A DNA stretch of 64,000 bases, from contig OZ253666.1 of NCBI GenBank assembly GCA_965263305.1, positions 558,001 to 622,000 of the forward strand, read 5' to 3'. Source of the DNA: MED-G105 sp965263305 (lineage in GTDB: Bacteria > Pseudomonadota > Alphaproteobacteria > Caulobacterales > Parvularculaceae). The notes beneath the pieces are model-generated. The model was not told where the DNA came from. It did not search any database and saw nothing but the letters and a program-made list of their open reading frames with translations. Every line of letters begins with the position of its first letter. The first letter of the stretch is position 1. This document shows, piece by piece, positions 16,189-25,228 of the stretch. The position numbers and the translations under genes are program-made.

Positions 16189-17430
16189 ATTTCTATTCTG
16201 ACGAAAATTCGCGCGCTTGGACCGGGCGCCCTCGTCGCCGCCGCGTTTATCGGGCCTGGCACGGTGACAACCGCGACCCTCGCTGGCGCCCAATATGGAT
16301 ACGCCCTCGCCTGGGCTCTCCTATTCGCGACAATTGCCGCGATCGTCCTGCAAGAAATGGCCGCAAAACTTGGCGTGATCGGACGGATCGGCCTTGGAGA
16401 AGCCATCGCCAATCGGCAATCTCCACCGGCCCTGCGCTACGCCGCCACCGGCCTTGTCATCGCCGCTCTTTTTGTCGGCAACGCCGCCTATGAAGGCGGG
16501 AACTTAGCCGGCGCCGCCCTTGGATTGGAGGCGGCCTTCGATGCAACGGACCAACGACGCCTCATCGTGATCGTTTTATCGCTGATGGCCGGTGGCCTCC
16601 TGATGGCAGGCGGGTACAAATTGATTGAGAAAGTTCTGCTGGCGGCCGTTTTTCTGATGTCCCTCGCGTTTGGCGCCGCGCTTTTTGTCATTCAACCGGA
16701 TTGGGGCGCACTTTTGACTGGGCTCTTACGCCCAAGTTTTCCGCCGGGGGCGCTCCCCCTTGTTCTCGCCCTTATCGGGACCACGATTGTTCCGTATAAT
16801 TTATTTTTACACGCCGCCGCCGCTCGCCGCCGATGGCCAAAAGCCAACTCCAATAACGACACCAAAATATCGTTACAGGAAGCCCAACTTGATACCCGAT
16901 TATCCATCGGCCTTGGGGGCGCTGTATCGATCTTCATCCTATCAACGGCGGCGGCGAGCCTTTTCCAGAGCGGTTTGGAGATCAACAACGCCGCAGACAT
17001 GGCCCGCCAATTGGAGCCAGCGTTCGGCGCCTACGCCAAATGGCTTCTCGCGGCGGGCCTTTTCGCCGCCGGGCTATCCTCGGCAGTGACCGCGCCCCTT
17101 GCCACGGGGTTCGCCGCCGCAGAGTTGTTTGGGTTTGAGAGCGACCCAAAAGCCGCGCGCTTCCGGATGGTCGCCGGGCTCGTACTCGTCGCCGGCGCCA
17201 TTGTCGCCGCGACGGGTATACGTCCTGTTCAGGTCATCCTTTTCGCGCAGATCGCCAACGGTATTTTGCTGCCGATCATCGCGGTCTTTTTATTGATCGC
17301 CGCCAACCGAAAACGACTCCTTGGCGCTCATGTGAACGGTCTCTTGGCCAATATCGCAGGCGGAGCTGTGGTGATCATCGCGATCGTTCTGGGCATCCGC
17401 GGCGTTTTGCGCGCATTCGGTGTTCTCTAG
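16189..17430 (+). CDS. NRAMP-related divalent metal transporter, non-standard start codon
   Basis: A membrane protein of the NRAMP superfamily with about eleven hydrophobic segments. Homology begins well before the first GTG (16264): codons 16201-16263 encode KIRALGPGALVAAAFIGPGT, the essential first helix. Between the upstream in-frame stop (16108-16110) and that helix there is no ATG, GTG or TTG. GGAGG at 16179-16183 points to ATT 16189 (CTG 16198 is an alternative), giving 413 residues. The classical metal-binding motif DPGN of helix 1 reads GPGT here, and the MPH motif of helix 6 reads VPYN (TTIVPYNLFLH), so the ion carried may differ from Mn2+/Fe2+. The gene meets ppc tail to tail with one base between the stops. 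Confidence 0.82.
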   Translation: MSILTKIRALGPGALVAAAFIGPGTVTTATLAGAQYGYALAWALLFATIAAIVLQEMAAKLGVIGRIGLGEAIANRQSPPALRYAATGLVIAALFVGNAAYEGGNLAGAALGLEAAFDATDQRRLIVIVLSLMAGGLLMAGGYKLIEKVLLAAVFLMSLAFGAALFVIQPDWGALLTGLLRPSFPPGALPLVLALIGTTIVPYNLFLHAAAARRRWPKANSNNDTKISLQEAQLDTRLSIGLGGAVSIFILSTAAASLFQSGLEINNAADMARQLEPAFGAYAKWLLAAGLFAAGLSSAVTAPLATGFAAAELFGFESDPKAARFRMVAGLVLVAGAIVAATGIRPVQVILFAQIANGILLPIIAVFLLIAANRKRLLGAHVNGLLANIAGGAVVIIAIVLGIRGVLRAFGVL

Positions 17431-17431
17431 A

Positions 17432-20308
17432 TTAACCGTAGGCCCCATAAAAATGGGCGATGCCTGCACTTGTTTCACGGATTAGGTCAGCGCACTCCCT
17501 TAAAGGCGTGATGACACTGGTCTCGATTTCCGGATAACCGGCATCCACTTCTCCGGGTGCATCTGCTTCTTCCGTCAAATCATCAGGGGACAAAGCCCCC
17601 TCATGGGAAACCGGGAAAATCGCCTCCACCAAATCCGCAACGGTGTCAAAATCTAACGCGAGGGCCTGATCGATCAAATCGGCGAGCTGAACCTCATGAC
17701 GCGCCGAAAACGCCGGTAGGCCAGCCACCAATGACCAACCGCGCATCACCACGGCCATACGCATCGCATGCAGAATATAGAGGTCTTTCGGCAATGGCTC
17801 ATGGCCTCGTTCGGCAGCGCCGGCAGAAGGGGCGACAAAACTGTCAAACCTACGCCGGTCGGCGCTGAAATGATTTGCAAGACGCCCCAGCGAAATATCG
17901 AGCCCCGCCGCCGTCGTTCGCTCCGCCAACAGATCATAGGCCTTTGCGGCGACCGGTGACGCTGCGTGCCGCGCTCGAATGGTCCAGAATGACGGATCAA
18001 ACATGCCGCTATAGCCGCGCAAAATCGCAAGGCTAGTCAAATCGCGGGCGGTCTTCGCCATTTTCACAGCCCCCTGCATCCGCGGAGAAGCCTTTAGTAA
18101 CGCTTCAAAACGTTCCGGATCCTGGCCCGCAACAGCGCCAAGGCCGCCAACGACGTTGGCCGGCGCCGCCAATTGTTGCAGGATCGCGTTATGAGGAATC
18201 GCGCGAAGGGAACGGGCTATATCCCCCACCGATGTCCCGCTCTGTCGTCGTGTTTTGCGTGAACCGGTTTTTAATAAAAGGTTGGGCCCGAAGCTGGACA
18301 ATCCTGCCTGATAGGCGGGCATGCGGAACATTTCTTCCTGCCAACGCTTGATGCCGCGATAGACATCCCAGGAGTAATTGATGTCTTGATAAAAGAGATC
18401 GTCTTTATCAGCGGCCGGTTCATCAAACGCCCAACTCGCCATTGCCCGAACGGTCGCGGCGGCAAGGGTTGCATTCCCAAAATGTAGAAAACCATCGCCG
18501 CCCTGGAAGCTGCTTTCGGCATTCACCGGAATGCCCGCTTTTGCAAAGCGCGCCCGCGACCACGGCGTCAGCAAATGATCAAAGCGCTCATTCAATGATC
18601 CGGGGAAACCACCGCGCCCCATGGATTCGCCATGGGTGTTGAAGACAAGCGCCTCCACCCCCGTTACTTCTCGCGCCTCCATCTCCCGCGCCAGCAAAAC
18701 ATGCAGGCGCTCGATTGCGAGATCGGCGGCAATCTGGCCCATAAACCGTCCGCTATCGGAAAACCCAAGCTGGATCGCGATGCGACCCCGGTTCTTGATG
18801 TAATCGATGAACGCCGGCTCATCGAGAAGGCGTTCCAGAAAACGCCCGCCCCCTTCCATCGCCTCGGGGGTTTCAAAAAGCGGCGAGACGTCAACGTGGC
18901 GGTCTACGCCATAGAGCTTGGTTAGATAAACCGCGCCCATGATCGTCGCCGGCGCCTCACATTCCGCAATCAAGAAACGGATCGGCGTATCGGCATCCAC
19001 ATGCTTGACGAACTGCGCGCACAACATCAATTGGCGCCGCGCCGTCATCCGTTCATTGAACACCGATGCAAAATTGATGCGGCGGGGTTGGTCATTCGCC
19101 GCCATCGCCGCATTCGCCGCCGACGCCAGGGTTGAGCGATCGCTGAACTCCCTCTCCCGTGTCAGTCCCAAATCACGACGTAGGGCGGAGCGCACCTGGG
19201 CGGCGTTCACCCGCAAATGAATACGGCCGAGCCCCAGACCATAATTGATCATGGCGGCCTTCACGCCAAGGAGCAACGCGGCGATTGCATCATCGGGCGC
19301 ACCCGCGATCAGCGCATCCAATTCCGAAATTGGCCCCTTAAGAGAGGTAATTTTTCCAGGATGATCGTCGGTCAACATATTCGCCGCCGCGATAACGTTC
19401 GCCGGATCTTCTAAATCCTTGGCGAAGGCCTCACCTTCCTTTTCGCTCACAAGGGCGCCGTCCTGCAAGGCGGCGATCAGTCGATCGTGGCGCCCTTGCA
19501 GATCATCACTAAATCCATCAGCGGTAATAGCTTGGAGGCGTTCAGCATACCGCTTCAACTGTTGCGCTTTTTCCTCGAGTCTCAACCGAAAGGTCTGCGC
19601 CCAATGGATGTCCGTGCGCCCATCGAGGTCGTATCCAACCCAGGTCGCCAAACTAATCGGTGTAGGTACAACCTCTTTCCAAGCCTCAGGGTAGCGGCCG
19701 CGCATCCAGCCGATGAGCTCGCTCGTTAAATCGTCGATTGCATCTTGCGCCAACGACAACGCGCTCACCGCTTCAGCGTGCTCGTCGAAAAGCGTGATAT
19801 CAAAATCAGGCGCTGTGGAACACTCTTCGAGCACATCGAGAAAGATGCCTTTATCCTCGGCCGTTCGATCGCTACTGCCATAGGTCGCCATCGCAGCGCG
19901 CACTTTGGCGGGGTTAGCGAAGGTCGGATGAGCGGTAAAAACAACGCCCGCATGAGCGCGCTCAAGGGCGTTCTTCACTACGTCAAACGGAGCATCCTCA
20001 TATGCGGCCATCAACTTGTCAGCGTTTATTTCGCGCACAGGGCATGAAAAATGCGCGTCATGAAAACGGTCCACGCGGGCGAGGCATGCATTCTTATTAA
20101 TGTCATTCATCAGCTGTCGAAGCATTGAAAAATCGATTTCGTCCCGCTTTAGGCTTTCATCGAGTTGAAACGCCAATCGGCGCACACCGTTTGCCAGAGG
20201 GTCAGACGAAACATCCACCGCCGAGGGGCCCAGCTGTTCGAGGCAGGTTTCTCGGAGGCGTTTAGCGGCTGGTGAAAACGTGGTTGATTCAGATTTCGGG
20301 TCGGTCAT
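17432..20308 (-). CDS. ppc: Phosphoenolpyruvate carboxylase, atypical
   Basis: PEP carboxylase makes oxaloacetate from PEP and bicarbonate to refill the TCA cycle. The 958-residue protein has the overall PEPC layout: VFTAHPT near residue 124 with the catalytic His127, GYDLDGRTDI, GFSDSGRF and a glycine-rich loop HGESMGRGG. Several positions usually invariant differ: FTAHPTE is FTAHPTF, SDSxKDAG is SDSGRFMG, HGRGGxxGRGG lacks its first arginine-glycine unit, the RAIPWxFAWTQ region reads RAIPHNAILQQ, and the chain does not end in NTG. Similar atypical forms occur in Alphaproteobacteria, but activity is not assured. It is the second gene after glpK (22-base gap), so glycerol-derived PEP could be its substrate source. 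Confidence 0.8.
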   Translation of the reverse strand: MTDPKSESTTFSPAAKRLRETCLEQLGPSAVDVSSDPLANGVRRLAFQLDESLKRDEIDFSMLRQLMNDINKNACLARVDRFHDAHFSCPVREINADKLMAAYEDAPFDVVKNALERAHAGVVFTAHPTFANPAKVRAAMATYGSSDRTAEDKGIFLDVLEECSTAPDFDITLFDEHAEAVSALSLAQDAIDDLTSELIGWMRGRYPEAWKEVVPTPISLATWVGYDLDGRTDIHWAQTFRLRLEEKAQQLKRYAERLQAITADGFSDDLQGRHDRLIAALQDGALVSEKEGEAFAKDLEDPANVIAAANMLTDDHPGKITSLKGPISELDALIAGAPDDAIAALLLGVKAAMINYGLGLGRIHLRVNAAQVRSALRRDLGLTREREFSDRSTLASAANAAMAANDQPRRINFASVFNERMTARRQLMLCAQFVKHVDADTPIRFLIAECEAPATIMGAVYLTKLYGVDRHVDVSPLFETPEAMEGGGRFLERLLDEPAFIDYIKNRGRIAIQLGFSDSGRFMGQIAADLAIERLHVLLAREMEAREVTGVEALVFNTHGESMGRGGFPGSLNERFDHLLTPWSRARFAKAGIPVNAESSFQGGDGFLHFGNATLAAATVRAMASWAFDEPAADKDDLFYQDINYSWDVYRGIKRWQEEMFRMPAYQAGLSSFGPNLLLKTGSRKTRRQSGTSVGDIARSLRAIPHNAILQQLAAPANVVGGLGAVAGQDPERFEALLKASPRMQGAVKMAKTARDLTSLAILRGYSGMFDPSFWTIRARHAASPVAAKAYDLLAERTTAAGLDISLGRLANHFSADRRRFDSFVAPSAGAAERGHEPLPKDLYILHAMRMAVVMRGWSLVAGLPAFSARHEVQLADLIDQALALDFDTVADLVEAIFPVSHEGALSPDDLTEEADAPGEVDAGYPEIETSVITPLRECADLIRETSAGIAHFYGAYG

Positions 20309-20330
20309 GCATAAGCCATCTTTATAAAAT

Positions 20331-21821
20331 TTAGTTTTCTGTCGCGCTTAGCGTTTGATTCAACGCCACGCGCCATCCATTGCGCAACGCATTCCGCGCT
20401 TCTTCCCCGAGGGATGGGGTAAATATCGCGTCACGTTGCCGATCGCGTCGGAAGGTTTCAAAGTCATCGTATATACCGGCCTTCACCCCCGCGAGATACG
20501 CAGATCCCAATGCGGTCGTCTCCAGCACGGTCGGGCGCTCTACCGGGCGATGCAGAATATCGCTCAGAAACTGCATCAACCAGTTGTTGGCGACCATGCC
20601 GCCATCGACTTTTAATGTCTCAACGACAGCGCCGTCTGCCGCCATCGCATCAAGAAGGTCCGCCGTTTGATAGGCAACGGATTCAAGGGTTGCGCGGGCA
20701 ATTTCGCGACGCCCCGACCCCCTCGTTAATCCCGTCAGAACACCCCGCGCATCGGCCGCCCAATGGGGCGCGCCAAGACCGGCAAAAGCGGGCACAAGAT
20801 AAACGCCGCCTGACGATGGGATGCTTCGCGCCAACTCCTCTGTCTGCGCTGCATTATCAACGATTTTCAATTGATCGCGCAACCACTGAACCGCCGCGCC
20901 CGCGACAAAGATCGACCCCTCAAGGGCGTAATAGGCTTTACCGTTAATTCGTCTCGAGATTGTTGTAAGGAGGCGATTTTGCGACGGGCGCGCTGACTCC
21001 CCCGTTTCCGCGAGAATAAAACAGCCTGTACCATAAGTGCTTTTTACGTCGCCTGGCTCGAAACACCCCTGCCCCACGGCCGCCGCTTGTTGGTCTCCGA
21101 CCATGGCGTAAATGGGAATGGCCCGACCGAAATGCGACGGGTCTGTCTCGCCAAACTCGTCCATTGTATCGCATACATGGGGCAAACACGCTGCCGGCGC
21201 TTTGAAGAGCTCCAGTAACGATTGATCCCATTCATTCGTATGAATATTAAATAAACTCGTGCGGCTAGCATTCGTTGCATCCGTCGCATGACGCCCGCCC
21301 GTCAACCGCGCCAGCAGAAACGCATCAACGGTGCCAAAGGCAAGTTTGCCAGCTTCCGCCGCCGCTCTCGCGCCCCCCACGTTATCCAGCAGGTAAGCAA
21401 GCTTGGTCGCCGAGAAATACGGATCAAGCAGCAATCCTGTGCGCTCTTGCACAAGCTCTTCTGCCCCATTTTGCTTTAAATCGCGGCATATATCCGCCGT
21501 GCGCCGATCTTGCCACACAATGGCATTGGCGACGGGTTTTAGGCTGTCTTTCTCCCAAAGGCATGTTGTCTCCCGCTGGTTCGTTACCCCGATCGCCACC
21601 ACAACGCCGCCTTTTGCTTCGGCATCCTCCACGGCGCGTTTCGCGGTGCGAAGGGTCGTGCGCCAGATATCTTCAAGGTCATGCTCCACCCAGCCTTCGC
21701 GAGGGAAAATCTGAGGAAACTCTTCCTGCGCGACGGCGACAATCGCCGCCTGATCGTCAAAAACGATGGCGCGACTTGAGGTGGTGCCTTGATCAAGGGC
21801 GAGGATCAGCGGTTTCGTCAT
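20331..21821 (-). CDS. glpK: Glycerol kinase
   Basis: GlpK phosphorylates glycerol to sn-glycerol 3-phosphate in the cytosol. The 496-residue protein is full length for the FGGY family: the N-terminal phosphate-binding LALDQGTTSSRAIVFD, the substrate region WVEHDLEDIW, TNQRETTCLWE, the second phosphate loop STYGTGCFIL near residue 263 and the C-terminal DGGMVANNWLMQFLSD and ALGSAYLAG motifs. It begins 289 bases from the divergent TetR gene and is followed by ppc. No glpF or glpD is adjacent. Confidence 0.96.
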   Translation of the reverse strand: MTKPLILALDQGTTSSRAIVFDDQAAIVAVAQEEFPQIFPREGWVEHDLEDIWRTTLRTAKRAVEDAEAKGGVVVAIGVTNQRETTCLWEKDSLKPVANAIVWQDRRTADICRDLKQNGAEELVQERTGLLLDPYFSATKLAYLLDNVGGARAAAEAGKLAFGTVDAFLLARLTGGRHATDATNASRTSLFNIHTNEWDQSLLELFKAPAACLPHVCDTMDEFGETDPSHFGRAIPIYAMVGDQQAAAVGQGCFEPGDVKSTYGTGCFILAETGESARPSQNRLLTTISRRINGKAYYALEGSIFVAGAAVQWLRDQLKIVDNAAQTEELARSIPSSGGVYLVPAFAGLGAPHWAADARGVLTGLTRGSGRREIARATLESVAYQTADLLDAMAADGAVVETLKVDGGMVANNWLMQFLSDILHRPVERPTVLETTALGSAYLAGVKAGIYDDFETFRRDRQRDAIFTPSLGEEARNALRNGWRVALNQTLSATEN

Positions 21822-22033
21822 TCATGGTCCTTTGCAATGTTTTCCCGATAGCTTTTGGCGCGCCGCCAACCTGATGGGAAGCAAAAACTCTCGAATAGAA
21901 GGTTGTTAGGGTCCGCCGCAATAAATGAGATGCCTTATGCAGAACACGCATACAAAGATAGATACCTAACGTTACTGGCTCCAAAGCACACTCTCAGCCG
22001 CTACACCCGACAAAAAAAACCGGTTGCCAAATC

Positions 22034-22069
22034 AGAATAGCCATTCTAATATTAGAACGACCATTCTAA
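22034..22069. promoter_or_regulatory. Multiple-palindrome operator upstream of the TetR gene
   Basis: Four half-sites of the form ATTCTA/TAGAAT alternate in 36 bases. They make three nested palindromes: AGAAT-4-ATTCT (22034-22047), the perfect TTCTAATATTAGAA (22044-22057) and TAGAA-6-TTCTA (22053-22068). The element ends 42 bases before the TetR ATG (22111) and lies in the intergenic region shared with glpK. This is the arrangement expected for cooperative binding of two TetR dimers and autoregulation; the binding protein is inferred from position. Confidence 0.7.
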
Positions 22070-22110
22070 CCACTTTACTTGAAGCCCTAGCATCGTTTGC
22101 AGAATTAATT

Positions 22111-22776
22111 ATGCGACCGGATGAACGTGAAAAAACTCTGTCTAGCGCCATCGACGTTTTTTGGCGCCATGGCTACGAAGACACGAAGATGGAAGACGTG
22201 GTTCTTGCGACGGGGCTCAATCGCTATACCCTTTACTCAAATTTTGGCGGCAAGCGGGATCTGTTTCTGGAGGCATTGCGTCACTATAAATGCCAAAGCG
22301 GCGATATTTTATGGGACGGCCTTGATGATGACGCCCTGCCCCCGCTGAGCGCGCTAAGGCGCGTTGCGGCCTACATTATTCACCAAATGCAGAGCTACCA
22401 GGCGGGCTGTCTTTTATGCAACGTCGCCGCCCAGGAGGCGCGCAAAGACCCGATCATTGCCGAACGGGTTCAGGAATTCATTGCAGTCATCGAAAACAGC
22501 ATGGTAATCGCGATGGAGCGTGCAGCACAACGGGGGGAACTGGCGCCATGGTTGACGCCCAATCGCGCGGCCTCGCTTTTCATGACAATGAAACTTGGCT
22601 GCGGCGCGAAAGCGGCGGCAGGGGCAAGCCTGACCGAAATGCTTAACGATCTAGAGGCGTGCCTGTCTCTTCTCGCGAACGGCAACGAAAAAGCTTATGC
22701 CAGTATCGATGGTCTTTATTCGGATTCAGGGGGAACAAAAAAATGTGATCAACCGGAATTACTGACATCGTTTTAA
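22111..22776 (+). CDS. TetR/AcrR family transcriptional regulator
   Basis: A TetR-type repressor of 221 residues. The N-terminal helix-turn-helix domain is clear: EKTLSSAIDVFWRHGYEDTK, then MEDVVLATGLNRYTLYSNFGGKRDLFLEAL. The C-terminal ligand domain contains CLLCNVAAQEA with two cysteines. I start at ATG 22111; a longer in-frame start at 22024 would place coding sequence over the palindromic operator at 22034-22069, which is unlikely. The RND transporter gene follows 91 bases later on the same strand, then a LolA-like protein and a barrel protein, so the regulator very probably controls this transport operon and itself. Its ligand is unknown. Confidence 0.9.
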   Translation: MRPDEREKTLSSAIDVFWRHGYEDTKMEDVVLATGLNRYTLYSNFGGKRDLFLEALRHYKCQSGDILWDGLDDDALPPLSALRRVAAYIIHQMQSYQAGCLLCNVAAQEARKDPIIAERVQEFIAVIENSMVIAMERAAQRGELAPWLTPNRAASLFMTMKLGCGAKAAAGASLTEMLNDLEACLSLLANGNEKAYASIDGLYSDSGGTKKCDQPELLTSF

Positions 22777-22867
22777 CAAAAACTGGAAATACACAATACA
22801 GTAATTTAGCGCTTCTACCTAAGTTAGGAACGCGCTCAATCGCGGTATCGGCTTGAAACCTATCGAT

Positions 22868-25228
22868 ATGAAACAGCGACTAAACAACCTGGATATGTTT
22901 GCCATCAACCTCGGTGAGGCGATGATACGCCTTCGCTTCCTCGTGATCGTCATTTTAGTCGCGGCCATCGGATATATCGGCACGGGCGCGCAGAACCTTA
23001 GCTTCACCTCGAACTACAGAGTATTTTTCTCAAAAGAGAATCCAGAGCTGCAGAACTTCGAAAACCTGCAACAAATTTACACGAAAACGGATAATATTTC
23101 TTACATCATCACGCCCAAGGAGGGAGGCGACGCCTTCACACGTGATGTATTGGCCGCTGTCATTACGTTGACAGAGGGCGGCTGGTCACTGCCATATAGC
23201 GCGCGCGTCGATTCCCTTACTAATTTTCAGTACACCTATGCTATCGGCGACGAGCTTATTGTCGAAGATTTGATGCCGGATCCGAGCGCTTTAAGCGACG
23301 AAGAACTGGAAGAAAAGCGCGCGATCGCCCTCAGCGAACCATTGCTTCGCAATCAGTTGCTGACAGCGGATAGCAGCGCCGTAAACGTCAACGTCACCAT
23401 CAACTACCCAGAGACCTCACCCCAGGAAGTGCCAGAGACTGCGAGCGCCGCGCGTGCTTTACGCGATCAAGTCCGCGAAGCGCATCCCAATCTGAATATC
23501 TATATGTCGGGCTCTTCAATGCTCAATACAGCATTCAGCGAGGCCGTCTTAAATGACTTACAGACCCTGGTGCCGGGGATGTTCGTTCTTATTTTCGTGG
23601 CGGTGGGCATCGCGGTACGATCTTTCTCCATGACCTTCGCCGTGAGCATGGTGGTCGCTTTGTCCACTATTGCCGCCATGGGGTGGGCTGGTTTCGTCGG
23701 GATAGAGCTTGCCGGTCCGTCACCGAGCGCCACCGTGATCATCATGACCTTAGCGGTCGCCGATTCGATCCATATCCTGATGTCAGTTCGCGCCGCAATG
23801 CGCCGAGGAAACGATAAACACGCGGCTATCGTGGATGCGGTACGGGTCAATTTGTTGCCCGTTACCATCACCTCCCTTACGACGGCTATTGGGTTTCTCG
23901 CCCTTAATTTCTCCGACAGCCCGCCGTTTCGGGATTTAGGCAATATCACCGCTGTTGGTATTGTGGTCGCGTGGGTCTTATCGCTCACCCTGTTGCCGGC
24001 ATTGATCTCTATCCTGCCGTTCCGCGTCCCGGCCCGTCCGGCGGATGCGGGCCATGTCTCTTTCATGGAGAAATTGGGTGGATTTGTCGTGGGGCTCGCC
24101 GCCCCACTGTTTCTTGCGACCGCCGCTCTCGGCGTTTGGTTGACCCTTCAGATTCCACAATTGGAGCTGACGGACAATTTCCGAACCTATTTCGATCGAC
24201 GAATTGAGTTCCGCCAGGATTCCGACGCAACGTTAGACTACTTTGGCTTTTATCCCGTTGAGTTTTCAATTCCCGCCGGCGAACCGGGGGACGTAAACAA
24301 CCCCGCGTTTCTTAAAAAACTTGACGCTTTCACAAAATGGGCCGGAGAGCAAAAGCACGTCACCCATGTGTACAGCATGTCGGACATTATGAAACGCCTA
24401 AACAAAAATATGAATGGCGACGATCCGGCATTTTATCGATTACCCGAGGACAAGGAACTCGCCGCACAGTATCTTCTGCTATTCGAATTATCGTTACCCT
24501 ATGGCCTTGATCTCAACGATCGAATTAATATCGAAAAATCCGCAACACGGGTCACGATCACCTTCACCGGTAGCGCCGCATCGGCGGAAACGCGCACGTT
24601 TCTAAACCGCGCCGATGATTGGTTTACGGAAAATGCGCCAGAGCACCGCAGTTTCGGCACCGGCCCCACAATCATGTTTGCCTTTATTGCTCAACGCAAC
24701 GTGGAGAGCATGGTGAAGGGCACAACGATTGCCGTCATCGCGATCGCCGTGATTATGACGATTGCGCTGCGCAGCGTTACGATGGGCCTTCTGAGTATTA
24801 TTCCCAATGCCGTGCCAATTCTCGCCGGCTTCGGTGTTTGGGCGCTGCTGGTGGGAGAAATTGGGTTTTCCGTTGCCGCGGTCGCCAGCCTTTCGCTCGG
24901 TATTGTGATCGATGATACGACGCACTTCCTGGCCAAATACGTCCGAGGACGGCGGGACCAAGGTCTCGATGGACCTAGTGCAATCCGCTATGCCTTCGAT
25001 ACCGTGGGGTCTGCCCTTGTGGCAACAACAACCATCTTGCTGGCTGGATTTATGCTGTTGATGCTGTCCGCCTTTAAAATTAATTTCGAAATGGGGGCGC
25101 TCACCAGCATTACAATCGCGTTCGCCCTATTTTTCGATATGCTGCTGTTACCCGGTTTGCTACTACTAATTAGTCGTGCATCGGACAAGACGACAAAAGG
25201 AGAGCCCAGTGCGTCAGAGTTTTCGTAA
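22868..25228 (+). CDS. RND superfamily (MMPL type) transporter
   Basis: An inner-membrane proton-driven transporter of the MMPL/RND class. Two equal halves each have one helix, a large periplasmic domain and a bundle of five or six helices. The proton-relay acidic residues are in MTLAVADSIHILMS of the first half and LGIVIDDTTHFLAKY of the second. Residues 1-25 are cytoplasmic. I use ATG 22868; TTG 22853 is in frame, and neither has a good ribosome-binding site. MMPL-type RND proteins usually move lipids or other hydrophobic compounds. The downstream LolA-like gene overlaps its 3' end by 20 bases, so the products are made together. Confidence 0.88.
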   Translation: MKQRLNNLDMFAINLGEAMIRLRFLVIVILVAAIGYIGTGAQNLSFTSNYRVFFSKENPELQNFENLQQIYTKTDNISYIITPKEGGDAFTRDVLAAVITLTEGGWSLPYSARVDSLTNFQYTYAIGDELIVEDLMPDPSALSDEELEEKRAIALSEPLLRNQLLTADSSAVNVNVTINYPETSPQEVPETASAARALRDQVREAHPNLNIYMSGSSMLNTAFSEAVLNDLQTLVPGMFVLIFVAVGIAVRSFSMTFAVSMVVALSTIAAMGWAGFVGIELAGPSPSATVIIMTLAVADSIHILMSVRAAMRRGNDKHAAIVDAVRVNLLPVTITSLTTAIGFLALNFSDSPPFRDLGNITAVGIVVAWVLSLTLLPALISILPFRVPARPADAGHVSFMEKLGGFVVGLAAPLFLATAALGVWLTLQIPQLELTDNFRTYFDRRIEFRQDSDATLDYFGFYPVEFSIPAGEPGDVNNPAFLKKLDAFTKWAGEQKHVTHVYSMSDIMKRLNKNMNGDDPAFYRLPEDKELAAQYLLLFELSLPYGLDLNDRINIEKSATRVTITFTGSAASAETRTFLNRADDWFTENAPEHRSFGTGPTIMFAFIAQRNVESMVKGTTIAVIAIAVIMTIALRSVTMGLLSIIPNAVPILAGFGVWALLVGEIGFSVAAVASLSLGIVIDDTTHFLAKYVRGRRDQGLDGPSAIRYAFDTVGSALVATTTILLAGFMLLMLSAFKINFEMGALTSITIAFALFFDMLLLPGLLLLISRASDKTTKGEPSASEFS

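Noticed and set aside
16264..17430. GTG 16264 as start of the NRAMP-like gene
   Set aside because: It would remove the first membrane helix, which carries the family motif and is clearly encoded upstream.
22024..22110. Longer N-terminus of the TetR regulator
   Set aside because: It would run across the palindromic operator and adds residues not found in TetR domains.
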